Positions 45,648 through 54,648 of a stretch of DNA of 64,000 bases are shown here, piece by piece. The stretch is from Micromonospora ferruginea (lineage in GTDB: Bacteria; Actinomycetota; Actinomycetes; Mycobacteriales; Micromonosporaceae). Position 1 is the first letter of the stretch. Each line of letters starts with the position of its first letter. Under the pieces are notes generated by a model. The model saw only the letters and a program-made list of their open reading frames with translations, had not been told where the DNA came from and searched no databases. The DNA lies in contig NZ_CP059322.2 of the NCBI RefSeq assembly GCF_013694245.2, positions 4,533,001-4,597,000 of the forward strand. Reading direction: 5' to 3'. A program made the position numbers and the translations under genes.

Positions 45648-46991
45648 TCAGACGCGCGCCGCGCCGACCGGCGGGGCGGACGCCTCGGAGAACTCCTCGC
45701 GCGGGTCGTGCAACTGGCCCAGGGCGACCACCTCACGCTTGAGGAAGAACGCCAGCGACCAGTCGACCACCACCCGGACCTTGCGGTTGAACGAGGGGAT
45801 CCGCGACATGTGGTACGTCCGGTGCATGAACCACGCCGGCCAGCCGGTCATCTTGACGCCGTAGACCTGCGCCACGCCCTTGTGCAGGCCGAGGCTGGCC
45901 ACGCTGCCGACGTGCTTGTGCTTGTAGTCGACCGGCTCGCGCCCGCGGACCACGTTGGCGATGTTGTCGGCCATCCGGGCCGCCTGCCGCACCGCGTGCT
46001 GGGCGCTCGGCGAGCAGAAGTTGCCCGGCTCCTTAGTGAGGTCCGGCACGGCCGCGCAGTCGCCGGCGCTCCAGGCGCCCTCGATCACCCGGTCGCCGTC
46101 CACGATCTGCAGCGTGGGCCGGCAGGTCACCCGACGCCGCTCGTCGCGCGGGAAGTCGGTGGCGTCAAGCATCGGCGACGGCTTCACGCCGGCGGTCCAG
46201 ACGATGGTGTCGGACGGGAAGCTGTCGCCGTCGGAGAGCTTGACCACCCCGTCGACGCAGGACTCCAGGCGGGTGTCCAGCCGGATGTCCATGTTCCGCT
46301 TCAGCAACTGCTGGACGGTGTAGGCGCCCATGTCCCGGTCGACCTCGGGCAGCACCCGCTGGGTCGCCTCGACCAGCACCCAGCGCATCTCCTCCGGCTT
46401 CAGCTCGGGGTAGTAGCGCAGCGCGTCGCGGGCCATGTCCTCCATCTCGGCGAGCGCCTCGATGCCGGCGTAGCCACCACCGACGAAGGTGAACGTCAGC
46501 GCCCGGCTACGGACCTCCGGGTCGGTCGTGGCGGCCGCCACGTCGAGCCGGTCCAGCACGTGGTTGCGCAGGAAGATCGCCTCGCCGATGGTCTTGAACC
46601 CGATGCCGTTCTCGTGCAGGCCGGGAATCGGCAGGGTGCGGGACACCGAGCCGGGGGCGACCACCACGTGGTCGTACGGGATCTCCCGGGCCGGGCCGCT
46701 GATCGGCTGCACCACGGCGGTCTTCCGCTCGTGGTCGATCCGGGTGACCGTGCCGGCCACCACCGTGCACTTGCGCAACTCCCGCCGCAGCGGCACCACA
46801 GCGTGCCGCGGGGAGATGTTGCCGGCCGAAGCCTCCGGGAGGAACGGCTGGTACGTCATGTGCGGCTGCGGGTCGACGACGACGACCTCGGCCTCACGGG
46901 AGCTCAGCTTCTTGGACAGGCGCAGAGCGGCGTACAGGCCAACGTGCCCGGCACCCACGACAAGGATCCGCTTCGGATTCACGCCATCCAT
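45648..46991 (-). CDS. ndh: Type II NADH dehydrogenase (NAD(P)/FAD oxidoreductase)
   Basis: 447 residues. The FAD site is ILVVGAGHVGLYAALRL; the NADH site is FTFVGGGYAGIEALAE. WTAGVKPSP and GDCAAVPD follow, as in NDH-2. A C-terminal amphipathic region (KVRVVVDWSLAFFLKREV) should hold it on the inner membrane face. It passes electrons from NADH to quinone without pumping protons. ATG at 46991. Confidence 0.9.
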   Translation of the reverse strand: MDGVNPKRILVVGAGHVGLYAALRLSKKLSSREAEVVVVDPQPHMTYQPFLPEASAGNISPRHAVVPLRRELRKCTVVAGTVTRIDHERKTAVVQPISGPAREIPYDHVVVAPGSVSRTLPIPGLHENGIGFKTIGEAIFLRNHVLDRLDVAAATTDPEVRSRALTFTFVGGGYAGIEALAEMEDMARDALRYYPELKPEEMRWVLVEATQRVLPEVDRDMGAYTVQQLLKRNMDIRLDTRLESCVDGVVKLSDGDSFPSDTIVWTAGVKPSPMLDATDFPRDERRRVTCRPTLQIVDGDRVIEGAWSAGDCAAVPDLTKEPGNFCSPSAQHAVRQAARMADNIANVVRGREPVDYKHKHVGSVASLGLHKGVAQVYGVKMTGWPAWFMHRTYHMSRIPSFNRKVRVVVDWSLAFFLKREVVALGQLHDPREEFSEASAPPVGAARV

Positions 46992-47084
46992 CTTTCCCCG
47001 GGCGGCTCCGGTAATACCGCGCGAGACCCCCTTCTGTGACGGAGCACAACCGGTGTGACCTGCGCAACGCCCCGCCGCGTCCCG

Positions 47085-47645
47085 TCATCTGCGACGCAGG
47101 AGCCACCCCAGCAGCGCGCTCAGGCCCACCGCGACCAGCAGCCCGGCCACGGTCGCCGCCTGCGAGGCGCCGACGTCGCCGATCCCGCCGAGCCAGGCCA
47201 GCACGACGCCGAGCACGGCGCTGGCCAGCACCACCCCGCCGGCCCGCGCCAGCCACCGCAGCACCAGGTCCGGGTCGATCAGCCCGTCGTAGGGCAGCAG
47301 CGCGGCCAGCGCGCAGAGCGTGTGCCCCAGGTAGAGCAGCGTCGCCACGGCGAGCAGCCGCCACAGCGCCGGCGGCCGGTCGTAGCCGAGCGTGGCCAGC
47401 AGCCAGCCGCCGACCGTCACCAGCGCGGCGAAGGTCGGCCAGAGCCGGCGCGGCCCGACCGCCGGCAGCACCGCGGCCACCGCCAGGGCCAGCAGCGACC
47501 GCGGGGCGAGCATCTGCACCGGGTACGCGAGCAGGAAGCCGGCCAGCACGACCAGGAAGATGCCGCCGCGCACCAGCAGCGGCAGCGCGCTCACCCGCGC
47601 GGCCCGATAGCGCACCGCACGGACCCGTTCGACGATCGCGTTCAT
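47085..47645 (-). CDS. Membrane protein ending the MoxR/DUF58 operon
   Basis: 186 residues, five or six hydrophobic segments, short loops, basic ends (VERVRAVRYRAARV at the start, WLLRRR at the end). No family recognised. Its ATG overlaps the DUF58 gene stop by 4 bp, so it is the fifth gene of the operon that begins with the DUF4129 gene at 51316. Confidence 0.8.
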   Translation of the reverse strand: MNAIVERVRAVRYRAARVSALPLLVRGGIFLVVLAGFLLAYPVQMLAPRSLLALAVAAVLPAVGPRRLWPTFAALVTVGGWLLATLGYDRPPALWRLLAVATLLYLGHTLCALAALLPYDGLIDPDLVLRWLARAGGVVLASAVLGVVLAWLGGIGDVGASQAATVAGLLVAVGLSALLGWLLRRR

Positions 47646-49006
47646 CGGGCTCCCACCCTCGGGGCGGTCGCCAGCCTCGACACGTCCCGCAGCACCTCGT
47701 CCAGGCTGCCCGCGCCGGCCCAGCGCACCACCGGCACCCCGTGCTCCCGGAGCTGGCCGATCATCGTGTCCCGGTCCAGCCGCCACAGCCGGTACGCCAC
47801 CTCGGCCCAGCCCCGGTCCTTCGGCACCGGCAGCTCGGCCGGCAGCGTGTCCACCGCGACCACGAACCGCCCGCCGCGGGCCAGCCGGGCCAGCATCTGC
47901 GCCGACCGCTCGTCGAGCAGCGGGGTGAGCACCACCACCAGCGCGTCCGAGGAGAGCACCTGCGGACCGAACACCTGGTCGTACGGCTCGTGCGGGGAGG
48001 AGTCGGCGTGCACGTCCAGCAGCCACTCCAGCACGGTGACGTACTGCCGGCGGCCGGTCGCCGGGCGCAACCGTCGGGCCGACGGGCCGTACTCCAGCAG
48101 CGCCACCCGGTCGCCCCGGTGCAGGTAGTGCTCGGCGATCGCGGCGGCGGCCCGGACCGTGGTGTCGAGCACCGACGCCGGCCCGCGTACGCCGCCGGAG
48201 CGGCCCGCCTCGGCCAGCACGTCCAGCAGCACCACGACCTCGGCGTCCCGGTCGGAGAGGGTGGCCGCGACGTGCAGTTGACGGGCCCGCAGCGACACCC
48301 GCCAGTCGATGCGGCGCAGCCGGTCCCCGGGCGCGAAGACGCGTACCCCGGCCAGCTCGCCGCCCTCCCCCGGCCGCCGCGACCGGTGGCCGCCGACCAG
48401 CCCGGCGGCCCGGGGCATCGCCTCGACCGCGTCGAACGGCTCGGTGCGCGGATAGACCCGGGCCCGGATCGAGTCGGTGATCACCGCGCGGGACATCAGC
48501 AGCCCGTCGGCGGCGGCGACCCGGACGCCGGCCGGGCCGAACGGGTGGCGGCCCCACCGCATCGCGGTGCCGGTCAGCTCCAGGTCGACGGCGCTGCCCC
48601 GGGGAACCGAGGTGACGAACGGCCGGTCCGCGCCGCCGGACCGGCTCACGTCCAGCCCGGCACCGCCGAAACCGACCTGCTCCACCCGCAGCCAGTGCGA
48701 CATCCGGGTCCGCACCACCGCCACGTCGTAGCCGATCAGGTCCGGGTTGGCGACCGCCACCGTGGCGGCCATCGGTGAACCCTCGACCAGGTGGGTGTCG
48801 GCGACGCTCAACTCCAGCTCGGGCTGGGCGGCCGGGCGGCGACGCAACGCGTACGCGGTGCCCAGCGCGAACGGCGTGGCCAGCACCACCAGGTCGATCC
48901 GGCCGAGCAGCACCGCCGCGACGATCAGCACGCCGGTGAGCAGCACGGCCCGGCCGAGCGCCCAGGTGGGCGCCCAGCCGCCCGCCGGCTCGGCCCGCGC
49001 GTCCAT
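47642..49006 (-). CDS. DUF58 protein (MoxR-associated, von Willebrand-like)
   Basis: 454 residues. Two hydrophobic segments near the start anchor it, and a beta-rich domain follows. The DUF58 motif GDRLRRIDWRVSLRARQLHV and the vWA-like VVVLLDVLAEAG are clear. These proteins work with MoxR ATPases, perhaps in assembly or stress-related folding of envelope proteins. Its start shares one base with the moxR stop (TGATG). Confidence 0.9.
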   Translation of the reverse strand: MDARAEPAGGWAPTWALGRAVLLTGVLIVAAVLLGRIDLVVLATPFALGTAYALRRRPAAQPELELSVADTHLVEGSPMAATVAVANPDLIGYDVAVVRTRMSHWLRVEQVGFGGAGLDVSRSGGADRPFVTSVPRGSAVDLELTGTAMRWGRHPFGPAGVRVAAADGLLMSRAVITDSIRARVYPRTEPFDAVEAMPRAAGLVGGHRSRRPGEGGELAGVRVFAPGDRLRRIDWRVSLRARQLHVAATLSDRDAEVVVLLDVLAEAGRSGGVRGPASVLDTTVRAAAAIAEHYLHRGDRVALLEYGPSARRLRPATGRRQYVTVLEWLLDVHADSSPHEPYDQVFGPQVLSSDALVVVLTPLLDERSAQMLARLARGGRFVVAVDTLPAELPVPKDRGWAEVAYRLWRLDRDTMIGQLREHGVPVVRWAGAGSLDEVLRDVSRLATAPRVGAR

Positions 49007-50004
49007 CAGCGCCCGGCGGCGTAGCTGGGCAGCGCGCCGCTGGCCGGTGCGGGCGTCGACTCGAGCACCTCGCCGACCACGAACGACGGGTCGACCCGGC
49101 GCAGCCACATCTCCGGGCGCAGCGTGATCCGGTGCGCCAGGGCCGGCGCGGCGACCGCCTTCACGTCCTCCGGCACCACGTAGTCCCGGTTGGCGAGCAC
49201 CGCCCGCACCCGGGACAGCAGCAGCAGCGCCAGCGAACCGCGCGGCGACGCGCCGACCAGCACGGACGGGTGCTCCCGGGTGGCCGCGGTGAGCGCCACG
49301 ACGTAGCGGCCGATCGAGTCCTCGACGACCACGTCCTCCAGCGCGGCCTGCATGGCGCGCACTGTGCCGGCGTCCACCACCGGCTTGATCTCCGCCTCCT
49401 CGCGGCGGCGGGCGATGCGCCGGCGCAGCACCTCCCACTCCTCGTCGTGGTTCGGGTAGCCGAAGGAGACGCGCAGCAGGAACCGGTCGAGCTGCGCCTC
49501 GGGCAGCGGGTAGGTGCCCTCGTACTCGATCGGGTTGGCGGTGGCCAGCACGTGGAACGGCTCGTCCAGCCGGTAGGTCACGCCCTCCACCGAGACCTGC
49601 TTCTCCTGCATCGCCTCCAGCAGCGCCGACTGGGTCTTCGGCGGCGTCCGGTTGATCTCGTCGGCGAGCAGCAGGTTGGTGAAGAGCGGGCCGGCGCGGA
49701 AGGAGAAGTCGCCGCTGCTCTGGTCGTAGAGGAACGAGCCGGTGACGTCGGCGGGCAGCAGGTCCGGGGTGAACTGGAGCCGGCGGAAGTCCAGCCCGAG
49801 CGCCTGCGCGAAGCAGCGCGCGGTGAGCGTCTTGCCCAGGCCGGGCAGGTCCTCCAGCAGCACGTGACCGCCGGCGAGGATGCCGGCCAGCACCAGCTCC
49901 AACGCCTCGCGCTTGCCGACCACGACGGTGCCGACCGCGTCCAGGACGGCCCGGGCGAGCCGGCCCACCTCGGCGGGGGGCATGCTCCGGTCCACGTCGT
50001 TCAT
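49006..50004 (-). CDS. MoxR-family AAA+ ATPase
   Basis: 332 residues. Walker A is EDLPGLGKT, Walker B is LLLADEINRTPPKTQSALLEAMQE, sensor 1 is LATANPIEYEGTYPLPEAQLDRF. MoxR ATPases act as chaperones with DUF58/vWA partners, which here are the next genes. ATG at 50004 overlaps the preceding stop. Confidence 0.94.
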   Translation of the reverse strand: MNDVDRSMPPAEVGRLARAVLDAVGTVVVGKREALELVLAGILAGGHVLLEDLPGLGKTLTARCFAQALGLDFRRLQFTPDLLPADVTGSFLYDQSSGDFSFRAGPLFTNLLLADEINRTPPKTQSALLEAMQEKQVSVEGVTYRLDEPFHVLATANPIEYEGTYPLPEAQLDRFLLRVSFGYPNHDEEWEVLRRRIARRREEAEIKPVVDAGTVRAMQAALEDVVVEDSIGRYVVALTAATREHPSVLVGASPRGSLALLLLSRVRAVLANRDYVVPEDVKAVAAPALAHRITLRPEMWLRRVDPSFVVGEVLESTPAPASGALPSYAAGR

Positions 50005-50585
50005 CAGAGTTTCTCCAGTTCGGCGACGATCGCCGCGAGGTCGCGCGGCGACGGGGGGCGGCGGGCGGGAGTGCCGAGGAACGTCCACAGCGGCTCGCCC
50101 AGCAGGGCGCGGGCGCGCGCCGGGTCGGACTCGCGGGTCACGCCGTGCCGCTGGCGCAGCCGCTCGTCGGCCAGCTCACCCAGCCGGGGCAACACCCGCT
50201 CGGTGAACCGCTCCCGATTGTCGGTGCACCAGTCCAGCGGCCGTTCCCAGCCGTTGATGGCGGTCCGCAGCGCGTCCCGGGCGGACCAGTTCCAGGTGCC
50301 GGGTTCCTCCCCGGCGGGGACCCGGGCGCCGGCGCGGGGCGGCGGCGGGGGCGACAACGCGGCGGTGACCCGGCGTACGGCGAGCACGGCGAGCACGCCC
50401 GCCACGACGATCCAGATCGGCACCCGCAGGCCGACGGCGCGCAGGACGACCAGGATCACCGCCACGACGGCGGCGGTCACCAGCACGGTCCGCAGCAGCC
50501 CCCGCGCCCGGCCGCCGGACGGCCGTTCGGCCTGGCCGGTGGGCTCCTCGCCGGAGCCGAGCAGGTCGTCGATGCTGGTGCTCAC
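50004..50585 (-). CDS. Membrane protein of the MoxR operon, unknown family
   Basis: 193 residues. Two adjacent hydrophobic segments (LLRTVLVTAAVVAVILVVL and PIWIVVAGVLAVLAVRRV), then a cytoplasmic helical part (WNWSARDALRTAINGWERPLDW). Not recognised. GTG at 50585 overlaps the DUF4129 gene stop. Presumably part of the same envelope complex. Confidence 0.8.
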   Translation of the reverse strand: MSTSIDDLLGSGEEPTGQAERPSGGRARGLLRTVLVTAAVVAVILVVLRAVGLRVPIWIVVAGVLAVLAVRRVTAALSPPPPPRAGARVPAGEEPGTWNWSARDALRTAINGWERPLDWCTDNRERFTERVLPRLGELADERLRQRHGVTRESDPARARALLGEPLWTFLGTPARRPPSPRDLAAIVAELEKL

Positions 50586-51316
50586 GCCGGGCCGACCTCC
50601 CCCGCCGCCACGCTGGTCAGCTCGCCGCGCAACCGGCGCAGCGCCGCCCGGGCCTGGTCGCGGGTGCGCTCGTCGACGTCCCGGGTGGCGTAGCGGGCCT
50701 CCCGGTAGACGTGCGCGAACCCGTCCAGCACGTCGGCGCTGGCGATCGCCGGGATGCCCGCCTCCGGGTCGCCGCGCAGCAACCGGCTGACCAGGTCGGT
50801 GGGGGTGTCACCGGTCTGCCGGGGCACCCCGGCGTCCTCGGCGGCCTCCTCCAGCCGCACCCAGCAGGCGATCACCGCGGTCCGTGGGTCGGTGGCGCGG
50901 TCGTCCAACTCCTCCAGCCCGGCGTCCAGCGCGGCCACCACCTCGCGGGCGGTGCCCTCGGCGCTGCGCCGGGTGCGCCGGACCGGCACCACGCGGGTGG
51001 TCCGGCGCAGCGCGCCGCGCAGCACGCTGTAGAGCACGTAGCCGACGGCGGCCAGCACGATCGTGAAGAGCAGCGCCACCGCGGCGGTGCCCAACCAGTC
51101 GGGCACCCCGCCTTCGGAGGGCACGCCCGCCTCCCGCGGCTCGACCGCGATCGAGGGCGGCGCCTCGGACGGATATTCCGGGACGTACGGGACGTTGTCC
51201 ACGGGCGGGATCCGGCTGGCGCCGATGGCGGAGTGGCCGGCGGCGAGCGCGGCGACCGCGAGCAGCGCCGTCACCGCGACGACCGGCCACCACCTGCGCA
51301 GCACGCCGAAATCCAT
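50582..51316 (-). CDS. DUF4129 membrane protein, first gene of the MoxR operon
   Basis: 244 residues. A signal-anchor (WWPVVAVTALLAVAALAAGHSA), a Pro-rich external loop with EYPSEAPPSIAVEP, a second membrane helix (AAVALLFTIVLAAVGYVLYSV), and a cytoplasmic DUF4129 domain with the motif PRTAVIACWVRLEEAAEDAG and TPTDLVSRLL. It is the usual partner of MoxR/DUF58 operons. ATG at 51316. The gene upstream is the broken uracil-DNA glycosylase. Confidence 0.87.
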   Translation of the reverse strand: MDFGVLRRWWPVVAVTALLAVAALAAGHSAIGASRIPPVDNVPYVPEYPSEAPPSIAVEPREAGVPSEGGVPDWLGTAAVALLFTIVLAAVGYVLYSVLRGALRRTTRVVPVRRTRRSAEGTAREVVAALDAGLEELDDRATDPRTAVIACWVRLEEAAEDAGVPRQTGDTPTDLVSRLLRGDPEAGIPAIASADVLDGFAHVYREARYATRDVDERTRDQARAALRRLRGELTSVAAGEVGPA

Positions 51317-51336
51317 CCCACCGCCTCAGGTGTTTC

Positions 51337-52067
51337 TCAGTCCACCCCGGACAGGTGCTTCGCCCGGGTGAACACGTCGTCCAGCATCGAGGGCGTGAGC
51401 CGGCCGGTGAACGTGTTCTGCTGGCTGACGTGATAGCAGCCGAGCACGGCCGGCGCGGACTCGCCGGACCAGTGTGCCCCATGACCGAACACGGGTCGCG
51501 GTGTGGGCGGGCGCTGTCCGTACACGTGCCGTAGCACCGGCCACCACGCGGCCCAGGCGAACGCGCCAAGCGCGACCACCACGCGCAGGGTGGGGCGTAC
51601 CAGCTCGACCTCGCGGTGCAGCCACGGCGCGCAGGTGTCCCGCTCGGCCGGGGTGGGTTTGTTGTCCGGCGGCGCGCAGCGCACGGCGGCGAAGATCCGG
51701 GTGTCCCGCAGGGTGAGGCCGTCGTCGGCGGCCACGCTGGTCGGCTGGTTGGCCAGCCCCGCCCGGTGCAGCGCGGCGAAGAGCACGTCGCCGGAGCGGT
51801 CCCCGGTGAAGATCCGGCCGGTGCGGTTGCCGCCGTGCGCGGCGGGCGCCAGGCCGAGGATCGCGATCCGGGCGTCCGCCGGGCCGAGGCCCGGCACCGG
51901 ACGCCCCCAGTAGTGCTGGTCGCGGAACGCGGCCCGCTTGACCCGGGCCACCTCCTCCCGCCACGCGGGCAGGCGAAACAGTCGGCGACCGCGCCGTCGA
52001 GGTCGGCCAGGTCGGTCGCCCGCGCCGCGCGGGCGACCACCTCGCCGGGGGTACGCGACTCAGCCAA
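51337..52067 (-). pseudogene. Family-5 uracil-DNA glycosylase, frameshifted near the N-terminus
   Basis: Two frames together make one UdgB-type protein. The first (TTG 52067) encodes about 35 residues ending CFACPR, half of the 4Fe-4S site. The second opens AWREEVARVKRAAF and continues with GLAPAAHGGNRTGRIFTGD (uracil-binding), RCAPPDNKPTPAERDTC (remaining cysteines) and YHVSQQNTFTGRL. Near 51962-51968 roughly ten bases expected for CPRLVAWRE are missing, shifting the frame. A shorter product from GTG 51951 would lack two iron-sulfur ligands. It is either a genuine loss or an assembly error. The first frame overlaps the dienelactone hydrolase-like stop by 8 bp. Confidence 0.75.
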
Positions 52068-52746
52068 GCTTGGCCCGGAACAGTTCCAGCGTGCGGGCCC
52101 AGGCGGTGGCGGCGGCCCGCTGGTCGAAGTGCTCCGGCCGGTCCTCGTTGAAGAACGCGTGCGCGGTGCCCGGGTAGTCGAACGTCTGGCAGGTGCCGCC
52201 GGCGGCCTCGATGGACCGGCTGACGCTCTGCACGCCGTCGGCGGCGGAGAGGCCGTCCGCCTCGGAGCAGTGGACGAGCGACGCCTTACCCGCGTAGCCG
52301 GACCAGTCGGTGGGCATGCCCTCCCAGGGCAGGCGCGGGTAGAAGCCGGCGGTGGCGACGATCCGCTCGGAGAACCTGCCGGACCACAGGGCCAGGCTGG
52401 CGCCCGCGCAGAACCCGGCGCAGCCCACCTTGCCGGCGACCTCGGGCCGGTCGGCCAGGTATTCGGCGGCGGCCGCGATGTCGCTGGCCGCCTCGTCCAT
52501 CTGGGTGCTGTTCAGCATCTGCCGGGGCTCGGTCGGCTTCACGGCCGGCCCGCCGTGCCGGAAGTCGGGCGCGAGGGCGACGAAGCCGGCGTCGGCGAAG
52601 CGGTCGACCACGGCCCGGACGTGGGGCACCAGACCCCACCAGTCCTGGATGACGATGACCGCCGGGCTGGCCACACCGCCGGAGGGTATCGCGAGATACC
52701 CCTCGCTCGTCCCCCCGTTGCCGGTGAAGCTCACCATCTCGCCCAT
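52060..52746 (-). CDS. Dienelactone hydrolase family protein
   Basis: 228 residues, alpha/beta hydrolase. The nucleophile is cysteine in GFCAGAS, as in dienelactone hydrolase; VIVIQDWWGL and the histidine motif GTAHAFFNEDRPE complete the family pattern. The substrate is unknown, and a role in aromatic breakdown is not supported by any neighbour. ATG at 52746. Confidence 0.92.
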   Translation of the reverse strand: MGEMVSFTGNGGTSEGYLAIPSGGVASPAVIVIQDWWGLVPHVRAVVDRFADAGFVALAPDFRHGGPAVKPTEPRQMLNSTQMDEAASDIAAAAEYLADRPEVAGKVGCAGFCAGASLALWSGRFSERIVATAGFYPRLPWEGMPTDWSGYAGKASLVHCSEADGLSAADGVQSVSRSIEAAGGTCQTFDYPGTAHAFFNEDRPEHFDQRAAATAWARTLELFRAKLG

Positions 52747-52895
52747 GGGCCCGTCCTCCTAGCGGTCAGTCATCGTTGGCTGGTCGCACAGTTGGGTGTT
52801 ACGTGCCGGTAGCGTGCCATGCCGTCACCGGCCCGGGGAAGACGGAAGAACAGTGGCATTCACCTCCTGTACACACCGTCGGGGCCACACGCCGG

Positions 52896-52909
52896 TATAG
52901 CGATTGCTA
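52896..52909 (+). promoter_or_regulatory. Candidate -10 and operator of the toxin-antitoxin operon
   Basis: TATAGC (52896-52901) is a fair -10. It overlaps a small inverted repeat TAGC-GATT-GCTA (52898-52909). The toxin ATG is only 11 nt beyond, and no Shine-Dalgarno lies between, so the message would be almost leaderless. HigA-type antitoxins bind such palindromes. No convincing -35 was found. Confidence 0.4.
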
Positions 52910-52919
52910 AACTCACCTC

Positions 52920-53285
52920 ATGGTGGCTGGCGAGTGGGACATCTACCTCGTCGACGAGGTGCGGCAGTGGCTCGACACCTTGGACACCAACACTCATGCC
53001 CGCGTCGTTCAGGCGATAGACCTCCTCGCCGAGCTAGGCCCGGGGCTCGGACGGCCGCTGGTCGACACGATCCATGGTTCGTCGATAGCCAACTTGAAGG
53101 AACTCCGGCCAGGCACCGTACGTATCCTCTTTGCGTTCGACCCATGGCGTTCGAGCGTCCTCTTGGTAGCCGGCGACAAGTCCGGCCGCTGGAAGACGTG
53201 GTACCAGGAAGCCATACCGGTCGCCGAGCACCGCTACGAGCTCTACCTCAAAGATCGAGCACGAGAGGAGGGGGGAAAGGCATGA
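52920..53285 (+). CDS. HigB/RelE-type toxin
   Basis: 121 residues in the phage Gp49-like/RelE fold: WDIYLVDEVRQWLDTLD, then LLAELGPGLGRPLVDTIHG, NLKELRPGTVRILFAFDP and LVAGDKSGRWKTWYQEAI. Such toxins cut mRNA on the ribosome. ATG at 52920 (a GTG follows directly) has no ribosome-binding site. The gene precedes and overlaps its antitoxin by 4 bp, the reversed order typical of higBA. Confidence 0.88.
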   Translation: MVAGEWDIYLVDEVRQWLDTLDTNTHARVVQAIDLLAELGPGLGRPLVDTIHGSSIANLKELRPGTVRILFAFDPWRSSVLLVAGDKSGRWKTWYQEAIPVAEHRYELYLKDRAREEGGKA

Positions 53286-53599
53286 GCGAATACTCGCGGT
53301 GGCAGGACATTCGCGCCGGCCAGGTCGCCCGAGCCGGCGGTGAGGAAGCGGTGGAGGCGGGCAAACAGCAGCTTCTCGCCGAAGTCATCGGCCACCGGCT
53401 CGCCGAAGTGCGTCGCGCCCGAGGGCTGACCCAGCAACAGGTGGCCGACCGCATGGGCGTCACGAAGGGGCGTGTCTCCCAGATCGAGCAAGGGAAGATC
53501 TCCGGCCAGGAGGTCGTGGCCCGCTTCGCCGCGGCGCTGGGGGGCCGGCTCCATCAGGCGATCTACTTCGACGACGGCGACATCGCCGCCATCGCGTGA
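53282..53599 (+). CDS. HigA-type antitoxin with XRE helix-turn-helix
   Basis: 105 residues. The N-terminal half probably wraps the toxin. The helix-turn-helix LAEVRRARGLTQQQVADRMGVTKGRVSQIEQGK binds DNA. ATG 53282 overlaps the toxin stop and has a strong GGAGGGGGGAAAGG just upstream, unlike the toxin start. This would favour antitoxin production. Autoregulation at the palindrome near 52898 is inferred. Confidence 0.9.
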   Translation: MSEYSRWQDIRAGQVARAGGEEAVEAGKQQLLAEVIGHRLAEVRRARGLTQQQVADRMGVTKGRVSQIEQGKISGQEVVARFAAALGGRLHQAIYFDDGDIAAIA

Positions 53600-53652
53600 C
53601 GCGAGATGCCGCCCACCCCGCGGCACGAGCGGGGGTGGGCGGCCAGGACGGT

Positions 53653-54648
53653 TCAGTTGGTCGGTGTCGGGGTCGGCGCCGCGGGCTCGGTGGAGACCCT
53701 GGGACCGGGTTGGGCCGGCAGACCCGTCGCGGTCGGCCCCGGCGCGGCGCTCGCCGTCGATGCGGAAGCGCCGCTCTGCGTGGGCGCGGCGGAAGCCGCC
53801 GGCGCGCCGAACGGGGCACGCATGGCGCAGTACGGGTAGGCGTTGCGCGGCGCCGGCACGTTGCCGGACGAGTCCACGCAGTTCGGCCAACCGAGCCGGA
53901 TCGGCACGCCGTTCTGGTCGAAGAGCTGGGCGTCGCGGATCAACCGGCCCTGCTGGTCGTAGACAAAGACGTCCTCGATCCGGTCGATCCGCCGGTCCAC
54001 CGAGGTCTGCTGGTAGCCGGCGTACATGTCTTCGCGGGCATTCCGGTGGACGTCAGCGAGCACCGCGAAGGAGAAGACCACCAGCACCGCCGTGCCCAGC
54101 AGGTACAGCCGTCGCGGCCAGCCGGTGAAGCCGTCGGAGTGGCGGCCGAGCCAGAGCGACGCGACGACCGCGGCAGCCAGCAGCGCCAGCCCTCCCAGCG
54201 CGCTGCCCTCGAGGCGGGGCAGGAGGCCGGCCCGACCGCTGTCGGTCATCTCGCCGATGAGCAACGCGGCCAGCCAACCGCGCAGCAGCCACCAGGCCGG
54301 GCGCAGCGAACGCACGAAGTCGGCCACCCGGGCGTGCCCGAGCAGCGGGCCGAGCTGGCGGTCGAGCAGGCGCACCTGGGCGGCGACCCGGTTCCGGGCG
54401 CCGGCCAGGCGGTGCAGGCGCGCCGGGCGCCCTCCCGGTTCCGCGCCGGCCGCGGTCCGCAGCTCCGCCGCGTACGCCTCGGGCGGGCCGAGCCGGTCGA
54501 CGAGCGCGCCGTCGCCCTCGGCGGCCACCTCGGCGAGGTGTTCCGGCAGGTCCTCGGTCAACTCGTCCCGCAGCGCCGGCGGGAGGTCGGCGAGGGCGGC
54601 CCGCACCCGGTCGACGTAGTCCGTGATCTCCTGCCCAGTGACGGTCAT
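53653..54648 (-). CDS. HAAS-domain membrane protein paired with PadR
   Basis: 331 residues. The N-terminal helical HAAS domain (ITDYVDRVRAALADLPPALRDELTEDLPEHLAEVA) is followed by four or so membrane segments (about 115-215), an extracytoplasmic part with WPNCVDSSG and NAYPYCAM, and a Pro/Ala/Thr/Ser-rich tail. Such proteins are usually encoded with a PadR regulator, as here (4-bp overlap). Function unknown. Confidence 0.85.
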   Translation of the reverse strand: MTVTGQEITDYVDRVRAALADLPPALRDELTEDLPEHLAEVAAEGDGALVDRLGPPEAYAAELRTAAGAEPGGRPARLHRLAGARNRVAAQVRLLDRQLGPLLGHARVADFVRSLRPAWWLLRGWLAALLIGEMTDSGRAGLLPRLEGSALGGLALLAAAVVASLWLGRHSDGFTGWPRRLYLLGTAVLVVFSFAVLADVHRNAREDMYAGYQQTSVDRRIDRIEDVFVYDQQGRLIRDAQLFDQNGVPIRLGWPNCVDSSGNVPAPRNAYPYCAMRAPFGAPAASAAPTQSGASASTASAAPGPTATGLPAQPGPRVSTEPAAPTPTPTN

